Below, one piece after another: positions 53,105-64,000 of a stretch of 64,000 nucleotides of DNA (its first letter is position 1; each line of letters begins with the position of its first letter). Below the pieces are notes generated by a model. It was given only the letters and a program-made list of their open reading frames with translations, ran no database searches and was not told the origin of the DNA. Source of the DNA: Phytoseiulus persimilis. Lineage: Eukaryota > Arthropoda > Arachnida > Mesostigmata > Phytoseiidae. A program made the position numbers and the translations under genes. The stretch lies in NCBI GenBank assembly GCA_037576195.1, contig CM075101.1, positions 992,001-1,056,000 of the forward strand. The letters are read 5' to 3'.

Positions 53105-56100
53105 CGGCCAGTACTCCAAACACACGCTTGCTTGGTCCGACTTGGGGCGGCCTCTCGGCTTATCGCTCGCCACCCCGCCGATTCAGCGGGAGCTTTTAGA
53201 CGCCCTTTCCGAAGGTGGCTCCTTTCTCACATGTGGTCACCAGAATAGCCAGGATAAGCTTCTGGGCTCGGAAACTAAATCTTCCAATCAGGGATACGAA
53301 CACTCTATGATACTCCAAAAGATGCAAAAATCGTGTTGTGAGCTTCCCCTGGAAGCTCGACTTCGCTCGCCTCCGACGAAGTAAACACAGCGTCCGACAT
53401 ATTGGCTTTTCTCAGAACCTGCCTCCTTACTGCCGCTGTGGCTTGTGTTGCTGCTACCCTTGCTAGAGCGAGGGAGGGAGTGAGCGGCTGAACGAACGAA
53501 CTGGCGGACGAGCTAGCATGCGACCAGCGAACGAGAGCTGCCAGCAACAGAACCATCACCTAGCACCATCAGATCATCGGTACGGCTGCTGCTGCCACAG
53601 TCACCGCCGGTGCCGTTGGTGGCAACAGCATGTCTTTTTCGCTAAGACCGCTAGTCGAAACCGTTCTGGCCACTGAAGCGGTCATGGCTGTCATGCTGGA
53701 TCCTCCCAGAAACGTCACTGGTCGGGGAGCCGGGGAAAACTCCTGATATCGCTTCGTTTCTCAGAATGTCCCTTCAGAAGGTTCCTTTTTCGGAGCGTAT
53801 ATGGGGTAGAACGGTGGGTTTGCAGCCATTTTGCTATTCATTTGCGGATGTTTGGTCGAGTAAAAGGCGCGCTGCGAGACAGGGAACGGGACCTCGACCC
53901 TTCGCAGAAAAGACCGCCTCCGAGCAAGCTCTTCCACTCTTACTTGCATCGAACTATTTTTGTTTTCGGGTCTAGATGCAGCCTTCAGCGGTACGGTCAT
54001 GTCCCAAAATAGCGGGAAAACTTCAACTTTTTGGTAGCTTGTGATACGTGCACCCTCTAGCTGAGAAACTCCACGCTAGATTTTTCCGAAATCTCCCGAC
54101 AATTGAACCCCAATTTCGATTTTGACGATTCTCGACGCAGCTGCGTTTCCGCAGCCAGACAAGTCGAGGATAATCCCACCTGAGGTACTCTGGAATACTT
54201 CTATCAGAAATCATCGGACTGAACGAGTACTTTGTAGAGCAATCACCGAACCTGTAGGCTCTTGTAGGAGTGTAGGAGACCGGAGAGGATTTGAGCGAGC
54301 TCATGTTAATATCATCAGACCATCAGTTCCCTCAGCTCTCAGCATAACGTGTTTACCGACAAGTTGTTTAGTTTTCGTCTCCTCACGAAGCCATCAGGAC
54401 AATACATTACCAAACTGATTCGGCGATGTAGGCTCTTGGAATCAGTTGTCCATGTCAGCGACCAGATGTGTGCTGAAATCAATCAGCTACCATGTGTTTC
54501 GCGTCTCATATTGCGTGCGGCAGCGATACAACGCGCTCAATACAAGTTATCCGCAGCAATAGTGTACTAAGCGTAAGCCAAAATTGTGAGAACATCCTGC
54601 GGGCTCGTTACGAGGCCTCAGCAAGCACATCTTCGTCGAGTCCATTCCACCTTATTCCAGCTATGATCTTTCAGTCAGTTTATTAAGCTAGGTAGCCGGT
54701 TCGAAAGACGCAATCGCTTGCTCGCATCGAGCGCAAGGCCGTTCTAGTTTTGTTTTGAAAGTTCTGGCAGTCAACTCGCCCTGGCAGCTTCTCATTCTTT
54801 GATAATTATCAGACTTTACGGTGGCAACGTTGATTTCGGTGTTGAAACGGGCCTCGACCTTTTGCCGTTGTCTCAACGGCGAAGTTCCCGTTCCTACCGG
54901 CTAGCATCGGGATTCGTCCGAATGTCCAGCAGCGACTTCGGCTCTTACTCGGAACGCGGGCCGTGATTTCTCTCGGAACCATGATCCGAATCGACGTGGT
55001 TCCCGCCTGATTCTCGAGAGCCCCGGATGTATATTCTGACCTCTGCGACGAGAGAGGTGCATGCGATCTGCTCGCTGAATTGTGTGCAGGTCTCAACCTG
55101 TCGTCTGGGGGAGATGTTCTCCCTCAACTCGGCGAGATCGTTACAATAGATTGAGCTTACGCACCAACAACCTGCCGCTGGCTCGCCGCCCTTGCTGCTT
55201 GTGCTTCACTGTTAGCCGGAATCCATCTGGTGTTCCTCTCCCAGGTTTTTCGGAGCGAGGATCTCCGTCCGCTGAATCGACTCATGCAGAATTCAAGAGA
55301 GAGGTCGCGAACACCTTGCTTGTGCCCGGCAAGATGTACAGCAGCCCGCGAGACTCGATTCGGTCCGAATCGGTTATGAATCCTAAGCACCTCGACTCGA
55401 ACCGGTGCTCACGAGTTTGCTCGCGGTGTCTGCGGCGGCGCGGCCGAGAGTCAGACCGGCAGAACAGCCGGTCGACCACACTCTTAGTAAGTCCTGGGGT
55501 CGGTCGCAGCCCGCTCAATGGAATGGAATGTACTCCACGTACGGTGTGAGCCGGCGAGAGTAGGAACGCACCCCGAGGAATCTCGAATCGAATATTCTCG
55601 ATGAAGAACCTGTTACATCAACTCACATTTAGCGCCTCCGTGCGTGCTTCGGATCCACATCAATTGAATTCCGAGCCCAGATTTCATCGAAAACCAAAAT
55701 CACGGCCCATCTCGATACTAGGATTGAACAATAAACGAATACTGAAGGACTGGGGGAACCGCATGCGAGGTCCGGCTCGGGAATGAGATCTGCTTCGCAA
55801 GTCAGCGCTGCCTGAGAATTCGGGAGGTCAGAAGAGACCGGGTGTGATTTCTAGAACCAAATTTCCGACCCTCATTCCGCGAATTGAAACTGTCACATAG
55901 ATGGTTTTCCGTCGACGACAGCTCGATGAGAAATAAGAATTTTATTCAGACAGCCGATACGGAAGGCTATCCGTCGAAGAAAATATGATCAGGAGCACTC
56001 AACGACATCGTCTCCTTCCTAACCGTCGACAACGTCAGTCACCGACCGCGAGATGTCAAACAGAGAAGAGTAATGCGGGACGCAGGCGGCGAGAAAGAGA

Positions 56101-59100
56101 CAACTGGCTGTTCCTCAACCGGTGGAGCGGGCAGAGAGTCAGACAGGTAGCGGGAGCTAGCTCCACGCAGACACGGAGAAAAACGAGAAGTGGAACCGTT
56201 AGGGGCACTCGCTCAACTTTGCGCGCAGTTTCACCGTGTGGGCTGCTTGCTTCCCTGACTGCCTGCCATCCTGCCGGCGGCCTGTTTAGTCGTCCGACTA
56301 CCTGCCCGCTCGCCCGCCCGCCAACCTGGCTCTCGGCCATCTCGCGTTGTACAGGCACATAAGGCGGAGCGGCGGTGGCGACGACGAAGACGATGACGAA
56401 GACCGAGCGAGCGGCAGAAAGACAGAAAATTCAAAGCTGAGAAGGGGGCTGCCGATGTTGTTGATTGTCGAGTTGAACCTCGGCTGCTTCGTTTTTTTTT
56501 TGAGAGGCGCCATTCGATTCAGCCGGACAGGTAGGCAACAGAAGCAATGGGGAGGATTCTATCACCCTTGGAGGCGAGGCCTCACTTTCACGTCTAAACT
56601 GAAAGCCACAATCGTCACTGGAAACGAATGGAAGCTCAACTCGGTTCAATCATACAAGCAAGGAGAGCAATCGGTCGATATTTTGGGCAGTTGCGTATCG
56701 GGGGAGAAGGGAGGGAAGGGGGGGGGGGCTCACATCCGACTACCTCTTCTGGGGTGTCGACATTCACATGGTCATCGTTTTTCTTCAACCCCTTTCAGTT
56801 CAAGATTGGATTATCTGGAGAGACCGGGAATCGCTGCGGTTTGATCAAAATCGATGCCGGGTACCGTTACTATTTCGTCTCTCGGGCTCTGAGTCTCTCG
56901 GTGGTGTGGCCTCTGTCGGAAGATGCTGCACTTCCACACAAGTTGCGAGTGTCGCCCCGAATGGTCCAGTCCGCCTTCAAGAGTTCGATTTGATGAACCA
57001 TATCGTGGAAAGAATGGACCCGCTATGGCCGGATAGGGGGAGGGGACGGCCGAATCCGGGCGGCCCATTTTCCGAGGGAACCCTACTAAAAGCCTTGGAG
57101 ATCGAGATTCGGGAAGCGAACCTGGGAACCCGGAAGCTGGTTAAGCTCCATCCCGAGAAGAGGATTCCCGATCTCATGCCACGATCCATGGAGAAATGCA
57201 GCTCGAGGGCTGAACCCCTGCCACGATCCCCAGAGTCGGAGCAATGGCCATGGACCGAGAGAGCCTCTCGGAAGTACGGTACAACATCGATTATTTCACC
57301 CCCGATTGTTTCGACAATTCGAATTCCAACTTCGACCATTGCAACCGTTCGGACTTGAGCCTCGATTACATCAACTCCTTTCAAAGTTAAATCCTCATTA
57401 TTTCAACCTCAGTTATTTGAACTTTCAATCATTTTGGCAGTTTTCTGCACAGATTACCTGAAATAATCGTGGATCTACCGCATGTTCGAAACGGGCTGCC
57501 GTTTGTTCCGGAAAGGAATGCCGCCGAATTGAGGGGCGAGAGGAACTACCGGAGTCGCGAGCTTGTGACAACCTTCCTCCGGCTCTCCTTCTCGCTCGTA
57601 TATTTCGTACACCTCAAGCGATCGGAAACACTTGTCAAAAGCAATGGTCAGAGATAGCAATGGTCCGATATCCTATATCGGAGCGTCCGAGAGGAGTCGG
57701 GGATGTCGGAAGCGTTGACGAGCTTTCAACATGGGGACCTTCTACATTCATTCGATAACACTTGATAATCGTGCTTACGATAACGTTGTGTGTAAACGAG
57801 TTGGGGGATACACTGGCTTACTATTGTCGGTCCCGCGTCGCATCGATTACCGTTGTCCGTACAAGTCTCATGGTTCCCCCCCTCATGAGATTAGAGCATG
57901 TAATTTCCATGCTACATACACATCGGATGGGAATCAGGGTGCACGCATTCGGAGTGGATCGGTACGGCGAGTCTCGGGACTCGAGAACAGCTTCCCGACG
58001 TCGACCGGCGATCGCAATCTCGAACGCTTCGAATGGAGCTGAGGGAGTCCAAGGAAGGAAGTCTTCTAGATCCATGTCCAAAATATCACTCATTGGAGTT
58101 TGTTGACTTTATTCGCTAACGTCTGATCTCTGCGGAGCCACCTCGCCGGTTCGCATGAAAGCCACAGCAAGAATGTCTCCGGAGAGTTCGTTCCACCGAA
58201 ATGTAGCACTTCAGGGAGGTAGCCTCATGAATTCCAAAACCTATTAAGCTTCTCTCGGGGGAGCTTTCCGCACGCGCCGTTTATGGCTGACCAGCGGGCA
58301 AGATCCCTAAATCGAACCCGGGGAGGAAAGCATCCCCGGGACAGATGAACGGGAGAACGCGGAACGGCGGCAGTGCTCCCCGTACGCTCATGAAACCGCC
58401 GAGCGAAAATGGTTTTCCTGACATGATCAGATCATTCTCGGTTCGGTACGCAGCGGAAAGCAGCGATTGGAGAACTTCTCGTATTCGGATTTCGAGAAAA
58501 TCGAGAAGGAACTCGCGGATTGGATCGCACTTTCGTGCAGCTGAACTTATCCCATCCGGCGTTCGATTCAATCTGGATTCACAATCGGCGTTTCAGCAAG
58601 TCTACTGCGACTCCGAGTGTGGAGCGAATCGCGATGACCTTCCACTGAGACGTCATAGGGCGATTCTGGCTCGTTGCGGCGCAGAAGGTCTGATTCTCCG
58701 CCGTAGATCGGAGACGTTCAACGGAGCGCATGTCAGTTGGGAACTCTTCGCGCGCCCGAGTTGGTGCTCACTGCGAGAGCGCTCCTACCGAAGATGAATT
58801 ATGTGAATCGAGCCGGGATCCCGATGTCCCCAATTACGGAGCAGGGGACGACGAAATCGATTCAGGGCACGGTTCAGGTTTGCCGCCACGCCATCCCTCC
58901 GAGCAGACGATTCGCCTCCATCTTGGCTCATTCGTTCGACGACGACAACCGAAGCCTCAGCGCAGCAAGTATCATAACATAACAGCAGCAGCGAACAGGC
59001 AGAGACCCTGAGAGGAGAGAACAACAGCTGATCTGTTGTTAGGACGCTCGTGACGCATAGTTTGTTTCGAGCTGTGCACAGGATCCTCCGGATAGTCCGA

Positions 59101-59110
59101 CGTCGCAATC

Positions 59111-62100
59111 ATGAGCTATTCTGAGAACGATCCATTTTCCCAGCAGAGCGTTTTCGTCAACTTCAACCAGGACTTCACGTAAGTTGAGTCAAACTTTCAA
59201 GGGTTTCTGGGGAGGAAGTCTCAACGACGCAGTCAAAACTGTCCGCTGTTGCTGTTTTCAGTCCAGAGCGAGCTCGAAAGCTGGAGCCAGTTTTCCGTTT
59301 CTGACTGGAAATAAGCGATGCTATTGAATCCGTGTGTGAAAAGAAACGCTCCGTAACCAGAACGGAGCATTCACAGGGTGTTAGGTGGACGACGAATTCC
59401 GAGAGTCATCGGTTCGCGATTAGGTAGTTTTCTGCCAGCTCGAGCTCATGTCACCGTGCAGGAGCTCGACAGCGGCTGACGTCGATCAATGTTGAACACG
59501 GAGCACGGAAGGAGTTAGTGGGAACGAGTTGGATTGCGAATTAGTCAGCCCGTCCCACAAGGTAGATCTTCATCCGGCCGGCGGCCAATCCAATCCAATC
59601 CACTCCGTTCCAAACTCCGCTGACTCCAACCAAACTCCCCTCGTAGATTCCCGTCACAACTCGATTTCAGAGCGTGATCTTACGGGATGTGAGATGTAAT
59701 CGATTTCACGACAATTCTATACGCGGACTGTTCACCGAGAGCGCAGCACATCAAGCCGCCTTCGTTTCGCGTCCTTCAATACCTCCATCAAAACCCAGAC
59801 TTGAGGAACGATCGACAGATTTTCGCCATTTTCTTTTTTTTTTTTCGAATCTCAACAACCGCTTGATTGGGAACACCAGCGCTTTCAACTTACGCTCGCC
59901 GTTTCTGCGTTTTTTTTCGCGCAGCTTGTTAATTCTGTGCGCTCATACGGGCGACTCGCTACATCTATCTTCCTTCTTATCTCTATACTTGCCCTCCGTC
60001 ATTCAATATCCATTGGCATCCCTCTGGAAAAGCCATCGCCCGCTCAAAATCCTGGAAGCTTGGGAAAGGCTCGGGCGCTGGTACTTGCTAGCAAGATCAT
60101 AAATGACATTTGTTGGGGAAATCAAGCAATATCGTTTGAATTTCAGATCCTTGGCTGTCGGTACGCGAGCAGGTTACCGCTTTTTCGCGCTGAACAATGT
60201 TGATCGACTCGAGCAGATACATCACAGCGGGGAGCAGGAAGACATCGCCCTCATCGAACGGCTCTTCAATTCGAGCTTGGTGGCTTTCGTTAGTCTCCCG
60301 AGCTCACGAAAGTTGAAAGTTTGCCATTTCAAGCGCGGCAAGGAAATCACCAACTTTTCCTACTCGAATACGATCCTGGCAGTCAAGCTTAACAGATCCG
60401 TGAGTAGACAGCGCCCTGCGAAAATTAATTAGCAAGAACACCCATCAATTATGTACAAGTCAGATTGGGACATCTGGACGATATTTGGAGCAAGAAAGCG
60501 TAGCGGGTGCCTCATCAAACGCTCACATTGCAGCGAGTCGTGGTTTGTCTCGAGGAATCTCTGTACATCCACAATATTCAAGATATGAGAGTCCTCCATA
60601 CGATTCGTGACACCCCTGCCAACCCCAAAGGGGTTTGTGCTCTCTCGACAGCATCGGATCGAGGTGAGTGTCTAATCATGGTTCTAGTTCTTGAACTGAT
60701 GTCGAGAACATCGTGAGTGTTTTCGATGCAGTATTCCGCCTCTCGCTTATTTTGAATTGAGCCCGGTACCTCTTGCGTTCGAGGTCTTCGGTTCGCTTCG
60801 GACACGATCGGTTTGCTTATCCCGACTATTTCCGCAGGTGTCACGTACCTAGCCTACCCAGGCAGTACTTCCATGGGAGAGATTCAGATTTTCGATACGG
60901 AAAATTTGTGCGCAAAAATAATGATTCCGGCACATAATTCACCGCTCGCCGCTCTGGCATTCAACGCGAACGGTTCGTGATTTCCTCCCACATGGATAAC
61001 TCAACGAGATTGGAGCAACCCGTTCATCCATCCTCTGCTGATTGATCGTGGAGTGCGGTGGAAGATGACTCGACTCATACTAGTTCTTTTTGACGCCAGG
61101 TTCAGTTCTCGCATCAGCGTCGGAGAAAGGAACCGTAATTCGAGTTTTTTCGGTAACCGATGGGACCCGCATATACGAACTCAGACGTGGCCTCAAACGT
61201 TGCGCAACCATATACTCCTTGGCCTTCAACGCTGAGTCGACTTTGCTGGCCTGTGCTAGCAACACGGAAGTGAGTTGAAGAGAGATTGAACGCTTCCTAT
61301 CGTTCTGAACCACGAGCAACTCCTTCGGAGCTGGCATTTTCGTCGGCTCTCTGTTATGAGGTGTCGTGGTGGATGCTGAAGATGATTTGTGAGTTTCTTT
61401 CTCTGAATGCAGCGATCGGTTACCTTCCAGACGGTTCACATCTTCAGACTGGATGAAAACAGCGCTTCCAGCGGCGCGAGTGCTCAACCCACCGTCGGCA
61501 GCTTCCAGGAAGAGCCCGGCTGGATGAACATGTTCGGAAAAGCATTGATGTCCGGTTCGAGTTATTTGCCGTTCGCTGTTTCCGACGTTTTCGCGCAAGG
61601 TCGCTCCTTCGCAACTGCCAAGTTGACGTTCTCCGGAATCCCGTCGGTGGTTGCTTTGAGTACCATCGACCGCCAATGCCGCTTGCTTGTCGCCTCCACC
61701 AACGGATTCCTCTACGTCTATAACGTTAACGTGGAGCAGGGCGGGGAATGCTCGTTCTGGCGGCAGCATAATCTCGTGGAAGATGTTCCTGGAAGCGGGA
61801 CAACCGTCGGTGCCACGACCACGCCCGGGTCAGGAGGAGGTACGTTTGGGTGTGTGAGCCCGAGACGCGGCATGAGTTACGCAGTGGTCACTGAGGGCAG
61901 CAATACTCGCTCTGTGAGCCTTGAAGGTAGCGTAGTCACATTCCCCTCGCTCGCCCGCTTGCTCGCCCGCCCGCTTGTCGAACTGGTTCATTTTGCATGA
62001 TTCCAAGACGCAAACCAACGCTTGTCGATCGGAACAGTATGCCGTGGCTTTACGCAGATGCTTCGATAGTAAATCAGCTATTTTGACGTCGAGGACAACT

Positions 62101-62267
62101 GTGGGGAAGAGACGCTCTGATTTTTCGCTCTCCGCGTTTCCGTTCGCTGCTGTCAACATGCTTTCTGAGTTCTGATTCGATTAACTGCAGCATGTGACCC
62201 ACTGCTGGTGCATACGCCTGTGTCTCCCATTATTAGAGAAGGCACGAGGAGAAAAACCTCGCGATGA
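59111..62267 (+). CDS. WIPI2: WIPI/Atg18-family phosphoinositide-binding beta-propeller
   Basis: Autophagy adaptor: the propeller binds PI3P/PI(3,5)P2 on the forming autophagosome. Exons: 59111–59178, 60147–60399, 60534–60663, 60838–60972, 61100–61269, 61431–61839, 62191–62267. They keep phase and give 413 residues. Seen in order: [104 protein letters not shown], the lipid-binding motif LRRG at about residue 223 (FRRG or LRRG in the family), then [10 protein letters not shown] and FATAKLTF. It resembles WIPI1/WIPI2 (Atg18a) more than WIPI3/4 by overall sequence. Intron 1 is about 970 bp, the others short. The donors GTTCGT at 60973 and GTACGT at 61840 are acceptable. The last exon is uncertain: another donor would open a different, longer tail. 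Confidence 0.93.
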
Positions 62268-64000
62268 ACCCCCGAAAGACTGTAATTCTCGTCGACTGGT
62301 CACAACTTTCGGAATAATGTACTTCTCCTTCATCTTCAGATCAAATCCAGGAGGCATCGAACGCCTCTCCCCATTCACCGAGCTCGCCGACCAGCTTGAG
62401 ACTTCAGGACGATACCGAATTCCCACCGATGAGCCACGGGGTCGACTAGGAGACCAATTGTGAAACAAGTGAGAGAGAATCGCGGGAGGCTGATTGGCGC
62501 TCGTTCCTTGGCCTGGTTGGAACCTTTTTTTCCGTTAGCTCGAGGATTCTCCTCTCGCTTCTGATGCTGCGTTCCGATGAGTGAGGAGGGAACATAATGT
62601 CCCCCACAGTATCAAGCTGAAACTCTACACATGGGAACATTCAGCGAAAAAAGAGGCCGAGAGTGAGGAGGGGCAGAAAAAATGCAAAGCGCAACAAAGC
62701 GGATTATGTGAGCTCTTCCAACTGAAGGCCACATCAGGATGGGAACAGCAAAAAAACTGAGGGTACCAAGTTGTTGTACATTGGAGGATTCACCAACAGA
62801 ACAATCTTCTTCGGTGATTCTGCTAGACGCTTTTTCGACTCGGAGACGCTGAGCGGAGCCCGTGATCGAGTTGTGGCTCCGGTAATTCTAAGTTCGCTCA
62901 GTCGTTATGTTAACTGATTGTTCAAAAAAAGATGGGACTCTCAAGAGCCCGAAGGACGAAGCGGATGTCACTCTTATTTCCGTAATGAAAACTGGTCAAC
63001 CGGTTACTGTGGATGTGATCACCCAATCCGCCGACGGCCACCACTCGTACACCGCATACTTTACCTGGCGATTTGTTTGAGAGAGCCATCTGGCGTTCCG
63101 ATTCAGTTTCGACCGCATTCATGATTTCTGTAAGAGTCTACTCGGTTCCTGGTTGAGCAGCGGAGTGGAAGCCAATCCAATGTGTCCCCAATCAAATTAG
63201 TTTGGAGGGGTCGATCGAGATGCGCCCTAGGTATCACCATTGTATCTTAGAGATTCCAAGATGTTTGTCGAAGAAAGAAACACTTTTAAGGTATTACTAT
63301 GGGGTCTTCGATTCTTTCGCGATACCATTGTGTATCTCCGATCGTCGATGGATGATGGTATAATTCGAAGAATGTGCAGGAAAACGAAAACAGTGGAATC
63401 ATTTCGGATGCTTGAGGAAGATGTGAAAAAAATGCTTGTACAAAATGACTCATAAGGGAATGGCTCCTTCATGAAGGCTCCTCCCAGACATAGCGGCTAT
63501 TGTTAATAAACGATGTTATGGATGCAATGCAACACTCGACAGCTGGTGTTCCATCAAGAACTCCCTTCTCATTCATTACACATGTAAGGGGCGGATGAGC
63601 CCCTCATGTTGAGAATAGGGGGAACTCGTTGTTCCCAAAGTGTCACATCCAAGCAAGGGTTGATCGTAAAACGACGAACGTTTCTCGTTGAAAGCTCATC
63701 CTTCTTCCTACTAACGAAAATTGATCGGCCGGCTCGTCAGCAGGAGGATTTTGCTCGATCGAGTGGATTCTCCCTTCGAAAAGGCTCTTCTAAAGGCATC
63801 TCTTTTCATGCGATACCCCATCAAGCTTCGCGCAAGATGGTGACCGCAATCGTCAGCTTCAGGCGATCCTGCCACCGTGTCGTTGTTCCTTGGCAAGAGA
63901 AAGACGATAGGCTGAGGAAATCATCCGAATCGATGCATACTCTTTCAAGTCTGGAGGGGTGATTCCGGGGCCAATCTCACCACGGCACTTTATTAAGGCT
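62268..64000. other. 3' flank of WIPI with unassigned coding-like stretches
   Basis: Three successive short frames on + look coding by codon choice: about 62580–62759 (KLKLYTWEHSAKKEAESEEG), about 62730–62915 (KLLYIGGFTNRTIFFGDSAR) and 62907–63080 (DGTLKSPKDEADVTLISVMK). They lie in different frames and have no recognised family, so this is either an old broken gene or chance. A 71-codon frame lies at 63240–63455. AATAAA at 63505–63510 could serve a + strand transcript. Confidence 0.4.

Larger units (their letters stand above)
51724..59110. other. space between divergent TEAD and WIPI starts
   Basis: About 7.4 kb with no supported gene. The TEAD-proximal 1.5 kb is rich in microsatellites, as expected of a long 5' UTR or promoter. 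Short coding-like stretches near 54.75–54.97 and 55.05–55.38 kb on + include a hydrophobic segment WLAALAACASLLAGIHLVFL, but no family is recognisable. The WIPI-proximal part probably holds its promoter and 5' UTR; there is no clear TATA box. Confidence 0.5.

Noticed and set aside
56768-57358. 196-codon frame on +
   Set aside because: No domain, and overlapping frames on both strands are equally open in this GC-rich part.
61080-61769. 229-codon frame on −
   Set aside because: Antisense shadow of two WIPI exons, whose + frame is clearly the coding one.

Overview
The window is animal nuclear DNA, most likely arthropod. It has short GT–AG introns (mostly 70–150 bp), about half GC by eye, genes on both strands, and long gene-poor spaces with simple repeats and transposon remains. 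A secreted spondin carrying a Kunitz domain, next to a scalloped-type TEAD gene, is an arthropod-like combination. A compact mite-like genome would fit, but that is an inference and not shown by any one feature.

Five host genes can be supported by homology that I recognise and by splice sites that keep phase. (1) An F-spondin/fat-spondin relative on + (16130–25726) has the Reeler end, Spondin_N, three TSRs, a Kunitz domain and a fourth TSR. Its 5' exons were not found. (2) Mitochondrial delta-1-pyrroline-5-carboxylate dehydrogenase (ALDH4A1) on − (36525–39387) has nine exons; the first is only a candidate. (3) A KIAA1143-like small protein on + (41289–41908) has three exons. (4) The Hippo-pathway transcription factor TEAD/scalloped on − (50368–51723) is one uninterrupted 451-codon reading frame. 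(5) A WIPI/Atg18 autophagy propeller on + (59111–62267) has seven exons. The genes are unrelated in function and do not form a cluster.

Region by region: 1–16129 holds no gene I can support. The long first intron of the spondin gene contains a 255-bp non-autonomous DNA transposon with 8-bp target duplications and two mirrored 17-bp repeat arrays. The space 25.7–36.5 kb holds a decayed non-LTR retrotransposon 3' end (about 29.85–30.26 kb) and a young 1,073-bp foldback element with arms about 98–99% alike (31688–32760). Between KIAA1143 and TEAD there is a reverse-transcriptase tail on − (about 42.74–42.90 kb) and a G15/C15 inverted tract pair. The 7 kb between the divergent TEAD and WIPI starts is rich in microsatellites next to TEAD. 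After WIPI there are short coding-like stretches in shifting frames that I could not assign.

I saw no rRNA, convincing tRNA, CRISPR array, intact transposase, or LTR or viral element. Many anonymous open frames of 100–200 codons were left out: at this base composition a few that long are expected by chance.
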